Notes under the pieces: generated by a model | The model's input: the letters and a program-made list of their open reading frames with translations, nothing else | What the model was told of the DNA's origin: nothing | Databases searched by the model: none | Shown: piece after piece, positions 23,842 through 34,972 of the stretch | Numbering within the stretch: position 1 is the first letter of the stretch | How the letters are laid out: each line of letters starts with the position of its first letter | Source of the DNA: Casuarina equisetifolia | Lineage: Eukaryota; Streptophyta; Magnoliopsida; Fagales; Casuarinaceae | Direction of reading: 5' to 3' | Length of the DNA: 64,000 nt | Assembly (NCBI GenBank): GCA_028551475.1 | Contig: CM052356.1 | Location: 15,217,884-15,281,883, forward strand | Program-made: the position numbers and the translations under genes

Positions 23842-26187
23842 GACCTGCTACTTTCTCTCCCCTCGATCTGAGGTCAGTGAGAGTTGCAACAGAGAAGAGA
23901 CTCGCAGAGAAGGGACTCGCAGGCGGGCTGTGGATTGAGGCGCTTTCCTGATTTTGAATGTATTTACTTTACCGAAATGCCCATATACCACTATAAAAGA
24001 TTGACGTTCAGGTCGGATTCAAAAAGAGGGCTGTGGGGCCCGCACGTAGAACTGCCCCGCAGAGGAACCACAGGTCCATGAAAGTGGGTCCTCTGTTGAA
24101 CAAGCCCAAGATTTGGAAAACTCCCAAGAAGCCCAAACTCTGTAACAAAATATCTGATCCGAGAATTTGTGGGTCCCATAGTAGTTAATTGCAATTAATA
24201 TAATGAGATATTTTAAGATTCATTTTTCAAACATTGTAAGACAAGGTTACAAGAAAGCTGTACATTAAAATATGTGATTCTTAAATGGCGTTTAATATTA
24301 AAAATACTTACTACTGTATAATTAATTTTTGAGTTAAACTTATAGACTTTCAAAATCATTTAATCTTGAATTTTAAAAATACGTTTTTATGTTTGAAGAA
24401 TATTCATTTTAGTATATTTAACCTTGAATTTAAGGTATACTCAACAAGAAAGTATAGGAGGAATTTTTCTTTTTTTTTTCACTTCGAATCATAAGTTACT
24501 ATATCATTTATAATCTCAAATGATACTAAAGCAGTAATCCTACACCGTAACTATAAGTTGCAAAAGTAATCCTATTTACATGACTATAAACTGTAATACC
24601 ACATGAAAATTCGTTTTCTTTTTAAATTTGTTTGTAAATAAATAATATTTGTTTAAAGGCTGACTATTTTTGGATAAATTATTAGTACTATGAGCCATTT
24701 GAATCAATATCAGCTTATATAGGGTGTCGTTTTCTGCTGTCTACCGGCATGGATATTTACCAAGGGCTGCGTCCTCAATTCCTGCCCCTATTTCTATTTT
24801 GACCTGAAAATCACTTTCTTCCTATTTGACCGTAAATGCGTGGATGGAGAGTCCGTTTCCCAATTTTAGACTTTGAAAAAGGATCGAGGACGAGAGGATT
24901 CGACGAAAGGAAAAGCACAAAAACTTGGGTCCCCGTCAGCAGCGGGAAAGGTCGTGTGATTTGATTTTAACATTCAAAGTCATGTATGGATTTAGAGTCA
25001 ACAATAAACGGTTGGTAAGGGACCATTGGAAACTAAAGTAGAAAAAGGAAGAGACTTTGACTAGCTCATGCAAGGAAAATACTCTCCATATTTCTCTTTT
25101 AAAAACGTAGACATTCAACTAGTTAAATGAAAAGAGAGAAATTATGGTTATTTGTATTTTATATAATAGTCTTATAGAGAAATCATTAAAGTCTTGATGT
25201 GGGAGTAACTATGTTGACGCTAATGGCCCAACTCATATGTTGCATGTCTTAACAAATATATGTTTGAGTTAGAATATGATCCAATGAATCTAAAACACTC
25301 AAACTTTAAAGACATTTATGGGTTGAACTGTTAGTGTGAATTGAAATAGTTATTCCCGCATCAAGTCTATTATTAATTATGTTAGAAATACTTAACTTCT
25401 TTTATTAAAACTAATTATTATTAGAGAAAAGTATTTGAATATATATATATAAAAAATCAAATTAAGATATTAATAATGTGGAGACAATCACTATTGTAAT
25501 ATTCCGTATTTCTTTGAGCACAAGGAAATTACAAGGACTTAATTCATGGGCCATTGAAGAAAAAAAATACTTAAAACATATTATAAAAATATCATAATAA
25601 GATATTGATAATGTGTTTCAATTATTATTTTAAATTAAATAGTTTAAATCCATTATTTAACTAATTAGTATATGCTTATCTACATGGAAATTGGAAGGCT
25701 ATTCCAGAGATTAACACCGTTATGGCAACATTTCAAACTTGCTGCATGAAATCGTTCAACAAGGCTACATAGAAGCAACTTTGTTCACATTAATGGCAGA
25801 TACGACGAATTGGTAGAAGCCATCCGCAGCACATTTTGACTCACCCGCCCGATAAAACTAGTACCAATCACAATGCTAGAGATCGATCTCCGCTTAGCCG
25901 CTCATATTATTTGCACCGTCCGTTGCGATTGAAAAATCAATGAGTTGGATGAAAATGGTCGACTTTCCTCCTCCACCAACAAAACGAGGAGAAGAGGCAA
26001 GAAAATGAAAACACGCTAAACGTCGTCGACGTTTTCTTCGAGCCTTCGCCATTACTCAAACGTCACGGAGAAAATAGAAGACAAAAGCCTCATCCGTATC
26101 GTTGATGGGAACAACAAGCAGTGATGCGTGTTATCTGGCTTAAACGAAGCACTGAAGCATCACATCCTTTACAACCGATAGAAAAGC
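23842..26187. promoter_or_regulatory. Shared intergenic region between KIN-7N and RLK1; first copy of a duplicated upstream block
   Basis: The region separates two divergent genes and must hold both promoters. Three blocks recur upstream of RLK2: about 23,890-24,190 (against 32,950-33,250), 24,755-24,960 (against 33,575-33,750) and 25,680-26,187 (against 34,470-34,972). The middle block is recognisable by CCAAGGGCTG followed by TTTCTATTTTGACCTGAAAA. The last block, next to the start codon, is also found upstream of RLK3. I saw no unambiguous TATA box or named motif. Confidence 0.6.
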
Positions 26188-29100
26188 ATGGGATCATTGA
26201 GCTTTGTGAAGGTTTGCTCTCTAAATGTCTTCTTTTTGTTTGTTTTGATGGTAAGAACGCCGGACGTCGCGTCTGCTCGTTTTTCTCCTGGACAAGCTGA
26301 TGCTCTTGTCAGATGGAAAGCGAACCTCCAAGAAGGAGCTCAGTCTCAGCTATATTCATGGGTTTCGCTTTCCAGCAATGCAACTGATTCTTACGCCAAT
26401 CTCAACTCAAGCACAGCCCCTTGTTCTTGGCTTGGAATCCATTGCAACCCTGCTGGAAGTGTCATTGGTTTAAATCTTACGAATTTAAGATTAAAAGGTG
26501 CGCTTTGGAGTTTTTCTTTCTCATCTTTACTTGCTCTGGAATTCATTGATATGAGTATGAATTCACTCTTTGGTCCCATCCCACCTCAGATAAGTTACCT
26601 CACCCAACTCATCTATCTTGATCTATCCATCAATGCGTTCTCAGGGAAAATCCCACCAGAAATAGGCTTACTGCCAAACCTCGAGGTCTTGCGCTTGTTT
26701 AAGAATCAGTTAAACGGCTCAATTCCTCGAGAAATAGGTCGGTTGAGTTCTCTTGATGAACTTGCTTTGAACGGCAACTTCTTACATGGTCCCATTCCTG
26801 TTTCTTTTGGTAATCTAAGCAAACTGGCTTACTTGAATCTCTTTGACAATCCACTATCTTGTCCCATTCCTTCAGATATTGGAAACCTTTCCAACTTGAT
26901 TGAACTTCGCCTGTATAACAACAGCTTAACTGGTTTCATCCCTTCCACTCTTGGAAACTTGAGAAGGTTAACGTTGTTGGACTTGTCTCAGAATGAACTT
27001 GCTGCTGACATCCCCTCAGAAATTGGGCTCATCAAATCTCTGAAGAATCTAAGCCTTCAAGAAAACGACCTTGTTGGTTCCATCCCCACGTCACTATATG
27101 ACCTCGGAAACCTTACAGTTCTCCATCTCAATAGGAATAACCTTTCAGGTCTCATTACGGAAGAAATAAGAAACTTGAAGACACTTGTGAGTCTTGACTT
27201 GAGCGAAAATAAATTCTATGGCTTTCTTCCAGCTTCAATCGGTAACTTGAGCAACCTTGAGGTTTTGTACATTCGTGACAATCAACTCTCAGGTTCCATC
27301 CCTAGAGAGGTGGAAAATCTCATGAAGTTGACTGTATTTCGAGTGGCTAGAAATCAATTGACTGGTTACTTGCCAGAAAGAATTTGTCAAGACGGATTGC
27401 TTCAATACTTCACTGCAAATGGCAATCACTTGGTGGGTTCCATTCCAAAAAGCATTAGAAATTGCACAAGTTTACGTAGAGTTCGTCTCGACGGGAACCA
27501 ATTGACTGGAAATATATCAGAAGTTTTTGGGATCTATCCCGACCTGGATTACATAAACCTTAGCAACAATAGCTTTTACGGTGAACTTTCACCTAATTGG
27601 GGAAGAAGCTTAAGGTTAACAAACCTAGAAATGGCAAATAATCATATCATGGGTAGCATACCACCTGAGATTGGAAATGCAACTCGACTATATGTCTTTA
27701 AGCTCTCTTCGAACCACTTAGTTGGGGAGATCCCTAAGGAATTGGGAAAGTTAACTCGTTTGGGGAGGCTTATTCTTAGTAACAATCAACTTTCAGGGGA
27801 TATACCTTCCGGCCTTGGGTCCTTGACAAACCTTGAGTATCTTGACTTGTCCGCAAACAAACTGAGGGAGTCTATTCCGGAATTTATAGGAAATTTCTTA
27901 GAATTACACCACATGAATCTAAGCCACAACAAGTTCAGCCATGAAATTCCAATTCAGATGGGTAAGTTAGTTCATCTCTCCGTTGTTGATCTCAGCCACA
28001 ACCATCTCGAGGGAGAGGTACCAACGGAGTTCAGGAACTTGCAAAGCTTGGTGACGATGAATATCTCCCACAATAACCTCTCTGGCGTTCCGAGTGCTTT
28101 TGAGGATATGCACGGCTTGATGTATGTCAACATAGCATTCAACGATTTTTGGGGTCCGATTCCCTGCAACAAAGCTTTTCAAGGTGCTCAGATAGAAGCA
28201 TTAGAGGGGAACAAAGGATTGTGTGGCGAGGTGAAAGGGCTACAACCTTGCCGACCATCAACTGGAGACAAACAAGTCCCGCATAAGGACCGCAAGATAG
28301 TGTTCATAATTATATTCCCCATTTTGGGAGTACTAGCACTTTTATTTGCTCTGCTGGGCGTATCATTCTTTGTCAGAAAAAAGAGAAAATCACAGGAAAA
28401 GCAAGATGATAACTTGTATATGGTGTTCCCCTTGGATGGGAAAAAAATGTACCAAGAAATCATAGCAGCCACTGAAGATTTTGATGTCCTCTATTGCATA
28501 GGATGTGGTGGATATGGAAGCGTCTATAAGGCACGGCTGCAATCGGGTAATACCGTAGCTGCAAAGAAACTCCACGCTTCATGTGATGGTGATGATGTGA
28601 CTGATCGGAAATCATTTCTGAATGAGATAACGGTATTAACAGAAATACGACACCGGAACATTGTGAAGCTCCATGGTTTTTGTTCAAATTCACGACACTC
28701 AGTTTTGATTTACGAGTACCTTGAGAAGGGCAGCTTAGCCGCCATACTAAGCAAGGAAGAAGAAGCTAAAGAATTGAGTTGGAGCAGGAGAGTGAATATC
28801 GTAAAAGACGTGGCCCATGCCTTGTCATACATGCATCATGATTGCTCACCACCCGTTCTTCACAGAGATATATCAAGCAAGAATATTTTGCTGGATTCTG
28901 ATTATGTGGCTCATGTTTCAGACTTCGGCACTGCCAAGCTTCTCAAGCTAGACTCATCCAATTGGACTGGATTTGCAGGCACATTTGGATACACAGCACC
29001 GGGTAACATTTAGTTTACACTTGTGTCAATTGAATACCTAACTACTACTACTTTCCACTCCCCCAACTTAAACTTAAAACTCATTTTTTTGCAGAGTTCG

Positions 29101-29432
29101 CTTACACAATGAAAGTGACAGAAAAATGTGATGTATATAGTTTTGGAGTGTTAGTACTTGAAGTAATTAAAGGAAAGCATCTTGGCGATTGCATCTCTAG
29201 TGCATGGTCACCTTCTACAAACACAGAGCTGAAGGACATATTGGACGAGCGTCTTCCACCTCCCTCGGTTCAAGTTGAGGAAGAATTGAAGAAGGCTGTA
29301 ACTTGTGCAATTACTTGCTTACATTCAAGTCCACAATCTAGGCCAACCATGCAAATGGTTTCTCAGATGTTATCACTTCGTACTGTGCAGACTCCTACTG
29401 CAGCTACACCTGGAGAATTTGAAAGAGTGTAA
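26188..29432 (+). CDS. RLK1: MIK2-like leucine-rich-repeat receptor kinase
   Basis: This is a plasma-membrane receptor kinase of the LRR-XIIb (MIK2-like) family; Arabidopsis MIK2 senses SCOOP peptides, but the ligand in this species is unknown. Two exons (26188-29002, 29095-29432) encode 1,050 aa. Residues 1-30 form a signal peptide ending DVASA. An LRRNT_2 cap follows (ADALVRWKANLQ, SWLGIHC), then more than twenty LRRs of the plant type (LxGxIPxxxGNLxxL), a transmembrane helix at about 704-729 (IVFIIIFPILGVLALLFALL) and a kinase domain. The kinase has a Gly-rich loop GCGGYGSV, Lys in [14 protein letters not shown] at about 892 and SDFGTAK. The single phase-1 intron (92 bases) interrupts the APE motif. 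All catalytic motifs are present, so an active RD kinase is expected. The start codon gives the signal peptide and matches RLK2 and RLK3. Confidence 0.95.
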
Positions 29433-30089
29433 CTCATTTATGTCCACTCGGAATACAAGTACCTGTTTATGTTTATATTTTCCATCCCATCATGCTATTG
29501 TCATATAAAACCAATTTCTACGATTCAAAAATCTAGAATGTTACTAGACTAGGAATTCAAAATTGCATCCTACAAATGTCTAACTTTATCATGAAACCGG
29601 ACAGACTAGAAGCACGAGACGTAGCCGTTTTGCCTTGACAGAGAGTGTCTCCTCCTTTCATCGCTTACGAACGTCATGGCTGAAACATTTTGTTGAAAAT
29701 TAATGCATTTTTACTTTAGCTATGACTTTTGACTATAAAATACAAATGCCCCAAACTGTTCCCCATTTTTTCATGAGAGAGTGTTCTCATGGGGCACAAA
29801 TATTTATGTGCACTAGCGCCATTCCTTGGCTCTCCACACTTTTTTGAAAGAAAATGATTGTTGTTGTTGTCACAAACAACTTAGTAGACTCTTCTTGATT
29901 TTCTCCAATGTCGGCAAGAATTTTATGAAGCCATATTGCTTAAGTTTCACACTTTATGGTATTATGTTCATGGTCATTGTTTAAGTACTCTAATGTCTTC
30001 AAAATAATAGTGCTGGAGACACGAGTGGGTCAATGCATAAAGAGAAGGTTTATGAACAATAGTAGCTAGCAACTAGACGTACTCCACAA
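29433..30089. other. 3' flank of RLK1
   Basis: The first roughly 50 bases resemble the RLK2 3' flank (TTTATGTCCACTCGGA against TTTATGTCTACTTGGA), so the duplicated unit extends past the stop codon. Beyond that I recognise nothing. Confidence 0.5.
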
Positions 30090-30290
30090 CAAAATATAAT
30101 ATTAGAAAAAAATGACATGATAAGAACTTTTGAGATAAATGACTTGGGTCTAATGCATTATTTTCTTGTAATTGAGACAAGTTAAGAAAAGGTAAGGATT
30201 TACTAACAAAGTTTCAAGAGAATTATAGAAAAATCCAAAAAGCTGGTTTGTTGGATAAATATGAATGTGTAGCCTTAAGGCTTAAATTAG
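30090..30290 (+). mobile_element. Ty1-copia reverse-transcriptase fragment (fossil)
   Basis: One frame reads DLGLMHYFLGIE-like sequence, the hallmark of the copia reverse transcriptase just before the region leading to RNase H. Only this small piece is recognisable; it is broken and old. Confidence 0.6.
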
Positions 30291-30419
30291 ATATGAGTTA
30301 TTTTCTATAAAATTTAACACATTTTAATTTTTAGCAACTTGTTCTTTCCTTCAAGCATTGATGGCTTGTAAATGCCATTTGATTTAATGCAAAAAACTAG
30401 GTTCCACATATGAGTTTCT

Positions 30420-31112
30420 TATTGTGTTGATGTTGTGTGCGTTGCAGTGTGTACGCATGAGTTCAAAAGAAAAATGTTTTTTTGGGAGTAGAAAGAACTT
30501 TGGAAAAAGTAGGGTTTCTTTCTCTTTATTCAAAGAACATGATTACAAAAAAGCAAGGTTACAAAAAAAGGTATGTTTTTCTCTATCAAAATACATGTCT
30601 TTGATTACACATTTATAAGCTTAGCCCTTAGCAGCAATATTGATGTTTCATTATATAGGAGGAATTCAACTAAACACATTATCTACATAAAAATCAAACG
30701 AATAATCATGAGAATGCACATGCCAAACATAATAAATTTTAGAGGTTCAAATCAATACAATGTCAAACTTTTTATGTAATCTCTTTTCATTAGATTTTCT
30801 TATACTTTGTCTCTTATCAAACATATATCTCATAAATTTTCTCATCAACTAGAATCTATGAAAGAGGTTCCCTCCACCAAACTTATCAAGGAGACTCTCT
30901 TTACTCACCTATTAGGTTTTTATATACTTCTTTTATTTATAGAGAAATCCTAAAAAAATCTTAGTTAAATACTATTAGGAAAACCTACTATAATAAGAAA
31001 ATGAAAATCTTAGTAAGGTAATACTAGAAAAATCCACTATAACTAGAGGATAACCCATAGTTCCACAATTACATAGAGGCTTTTAACCTAATTGTGCTAT
31101 TAATCCTAACAT
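30420..31112 (-). mobile_element. Possible LTR remnant, minus strand (fossil)
   Basis: Read on the minus strand, the sequence from 31,112 begins TGTTAGGATTAATAGC, a typical Ty1-copia LTR start, and continues as AT-rich sequence with a TATAAATA-like box at about 30,935-30,945. The other end is uncertain. It may belong with the copia fragment to its left, but the orientations differ. Confidence 0.3.
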
Positions 31113-32949
31113 ATCATAGCTCTTATCTTCTTCTTATCTTTAACTTGAGGGAAAATTTATCCTATGCATATGATTGCTACGATTAAAAGAGTGTAAAGTT
31201 GAAGGGTTGTCGAGCAAGTTGGACAAGCCAATGTATTCCTTTGCTAACAAGTCCAAGTGCGAGCTAGAGCCTTGTTAGATTCAAGGAGACATTTGAACTG
31301 GAGGTGTTCTTGCCACATTGGCATAACTGTAAGGTGGCATAATTCCCATGAATTGATTAATTAAGCTCTCCCATGCATGCAGTGGACAAGGAGTATGCAA
31401 TAATGCTTTTGTACTAAACATCTTGTGAGAATACATGGCTTGCTTTGTGTATAGAGTAAGCTTAGTGCCATGGCTACCATAGGTGCTACTATATCTTCAT
31501 CATGTTGAATTATTGGTGAGATGGGTTTAGTATTGATTTGGAAAGGCTAGTTAAGGAGTAGATGCGTTATGAGACCTGGATGTAGATCATGAGTGCTAGG
31601 ATGTTGTCTTGTGGGTTTGCAAAGGTGTAAATATAGAGAAGTAATGTAATTGGGCGTGTGGAGGTGCAATCACAAGTGTAAACCAAGGTAGATTTGCTTA
31701 CTCATTTGGTTTGGTGGCTATTCTCCTCATTATGGAATTTTGACAATTGATATTTTAGCTTACAATAGAAGAATGCTTGAGCCATTAGAGGGAACAACGT
31801 TAGATGGACTAGCTCACTTTCACTTTCCACCAAAAATATAACAAGTGGTTGCTTCTATATGTGGGGCCAATCCAACTCATATTTGAGACTTATGTTAGGT
31901 CCTTTTAAGGTGATGTAGCCCTAATGTTAAAAAGAAAAAAAAAGGAACAAAATTTTCACAAGAACTAGAAACCTTGTGCAACAATTCATCAAATGTTTAA
32001 TTAAGATTGATTCATGGTTCGATTGAGCTAATTTTTTGTTAGTAAGTTTGGAATTGTGTATTTTTTATGGTAAATGGTTGGATCATTTTTTAGAAGTCTC
32101 TACATTAGTAGATCTTGGTCAAAAATCTAGGAAATTTTTCTCTAACTTTTGTTGGTTAAAAGTTGATGTTTTTAACTTATTTTTTATTATCAATTATTGA
32201 TTCTATTGTAATAGGATTAGCAAATATTTTTCATATTAAATTTGCTAAGGACTTTATTAGGTTATAAACTTTATTGGGTTATAAACCTAGAGATTTATAA
32301 AGTAAAGATTTGGGTGGATTCTTTGATCAATCCTACAGCTTTTATACTTTACATTGGAAGAGTTTTTCATGTAAAAAGTTTTCTTGTGTTGATTATGGGG
32401 ATTATGGTGTTTGCGTACTTTATTTGTAATTCAAAGTATATTATTTGTGTTTCAATATTTTCTCACATGTTCAATTAAAGTGGAAAACTTTATATGTTTT
32501 TTTTCCATTAACTACCAAGCCAAACATGAAGTAGAGCATTTGAGGGCTAGACAAGGGCAAGATAATTGGTTCCATTTTCAACTTTACAAGATTTAGCATC
32601 TTATAGGTTAAAAAACTTAAAAGTTCAACTCAAAAGTCAATTTAAAGTAATAAATCTTTCTTTAATTTAAACTTAATCTCAATGATATTATTTTTTTATG
32701 TAGAACTTTTATACTGCATATATTTTTTTTTTATACTAAACGTCATTAGACTCAAGATTTATGGGATATAGCAAATTTAACTTGACTCAAATACCAAGTT
32801 AGATTGCCTAAATACCCAACTCCAAAATGGTTTTATAGTTAAAGAGTCCTCCTTTTATTTAATCTTTATCTCAACAATATTATTTTTAAATGTGAAACTT
32901 TTCTTTAATTTAAACTTTTGTTTTGTACATATTAAAAAAAGTTTTTTTC
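31113..32949. other. AT-rich intergenic sequence, nothing recognised
   Basis: There is no host-like coding frame. Short open frames at about 32,240-32,600 have no recognisable motif. The region separates the RLK1 unit from the duplicated upstream block of RLK2 and may be retroelement debris. Confidence 0.45.
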
Positions 32950-34972
32950 TTTTTTCATAGGAAAAGAATAAAGCGAGCCTTGCGAGGGAGCAACGACTGG
33001 CGGGTTGCTTCAGGCGCTTCCAGATTTCAATGTACTTGGTTACGGAAATGCCCTTAAACACTACATAAATTAACATTCAAGTCCGACTCAAATGAATGGA
33101 TAGTTGTGGAAAAGCCCAGCCCAAAACCCCGGCCCAGGAAAGTGGGTCATCTGCTGGATAGGCCCAGGTTTTGTGGGTGCGCAACTTGGGATGTTTCCAG
33201 GCCCACAAAGCCCAGAATCTGTAGCAAAATACTTGGGCCAAAAAGTTATGGGATCCTTACCATAGCTGTGTTAGAGAATTTATTTTATCTTTAAAATTAG
33301 TTTATGAGAAATGAGATAATTTATTCACATTTAAAATATTTTATAAAATTTTGTAAACAAACTAGGGATTTTAATACCCTTCTTGCACTTAAAGTATAGA
33401 TTACAATAAAATTTTATTTACTTAAACCATGAGTTCTACTATCATATTATAAAGTTAATATCATCAAAAAAAGTTTATAAGAAAATAATAATTTATTTAT
33501 ATATGTTAGGAAGTTTATAAATAGAGAATTTAACGAAAAATATTTTAACAAGTCGATTCTCTACTCATTAATATTTAACCAAGGGCTGTGCCCTCAATTC
33601 CTCTGCGTGTTTCTATTTTGACCTGAAAATCACATTGTTTCAAAAGGATCAAGGACAGGGGGATTCTAGAAAAGGATAAACACAAAAATATTTGATTATC
33701 TGGCAGAATTTCGGTCTCCATCATAGTGTGAAAGGTCTTGCGAGTTGAGTTCAATGTTCTAATACCATCACGGATGTAGAGTCAACAATGAATGATAGAA
33801 AATGGACCGAATGAAGAATGAAGGGCAACAACCAAAAAGACTCTGATTAGCTCACGCAAAGATTGAGTTGGAAGTCAAATAAGGAGGGTTTAATTTCAAA
33901 AGGCAATGAACACATTAACCACATTTCTCTTGCACGTCGTTCTCACAGATGAAGGTTAAGGAGACTAACAACTAGAATAGTTAATAGATGAAGATCGATG
34001 GGCTGATGAAAACATTAACATGATAGGTTAAGATATGTGTGGCAATTATTTTTAAATTAAAAATATGTCTAGGATGAAAATCTTATATTGAAAATTAAAA
34101 TTCTTGAGGTGTAGTTTAAATAAAATAAAAAGTCTTTTTAACTTTTGAATTAACTTTTGTATTAGATATTTGGTCTTTTGACATGGTATTATAATCCAAG
34201 TTGAATTTACTTTATCATGTGTGACTTTAAGGTTAATAACCTTTGGTATATGAGAGTGTATAAAAGACAAAAGTCTCACAATAAAATTTAAAGTCTTTGA
34301 AGAGAAGTTTAAATGAAAAAAGAAATTTTAACTTTGGAATTAACTTTTATGTTAGACATTAGACATTTTGACATTGAGTAACTTAAATTTAATTATTTAA
34401 CTAATCAGCATTTGCTTATCTAAGAGGAATATTAAGAATGCAATTGTCTGCATAGTTCATGCCTCGCGTCACATGGAAAATTGGAAGGCTATTCTACAAA
34501 TAACACCGTTGTAGCAACGCCTCAAACTCGCTGCATGAAAGAAGTCAACTAGGCGACATTGAAGCAAGTTTGCCCGCGTATTAGCAGATATGACGAATTC
34601 ATGGGAGGCATCCGCAGCCCATTTTGACTAAACCCGCACGATATAACAAGTCGCAATCAAAATGCCAGAGAAATTTATGAACTGGGTCGCGGTTTAGCCT
34701 CTTATGTCATTTGCAGTCCTTTCCGACTGAAAAAGTCAATCACGAATTGGATGGAAATGGTCAGACTCTCCTCCACCCAAAAACCAGGAGGAAAGAAAAG
34801 AAAAGAAGACACGCTAAAGGATGTTGACGACCTCTCGAGCCTCCGCGATAACTCATTGTCATGAAGAAAATGGAAGACAAAACCTCATTTGTATCGCTGA
34901 TGGGAATAGCAAGAAGTATTGAGGCGTTCTCTCTGCCCTGAAGCATCACATCGTTTTCAACAATAGAAGAGC
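32950..34972 (+). promoter_or_regulatory. Second copy of the duplicated upstream block, in front of RLK2
   Basis: Matches to the KIN-7N/RLK1 interval occur in the same order: CAGGCGCTTCCAGATTT at about 33,011 (against the AGGCGCTTTCCTGATTTT region at 23,939), GAAAGTGGGTC at 33,138 (against 24,079), CCAAGGGCTGTG at 33,580 and ATTGGAAGGCTATTC at about 34,480 (against 25,690). The left edge corresponds to the likely KIN-7N 5' UTR, not to RLK1 sequence. The duplicated unit therefore carried the neighbour's promoter side with it. Confidence 0.7.

Noticed and set aside
25008-25024. AACGGTTGG as a mitosis-specific (MSA) promoter element for KIN-7N
   Set aside because: It lies more than 1.1 kb from the start codon, matches only the core and was not seen in the duplicated block.
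28188-28693. Several minus-strand open frames inside RLK1 (and matching ones in RLK2)
   Set aside because: They mirror the conserved kinase-coding strand, and their conservation between copies follows from the duplication.
32242-32596. Hydrophobic open frames that could encode a small membrane protein
   Set aside because: Composition follows the AT-rich DNA, frames overlap each other and nothing resembles a known family.
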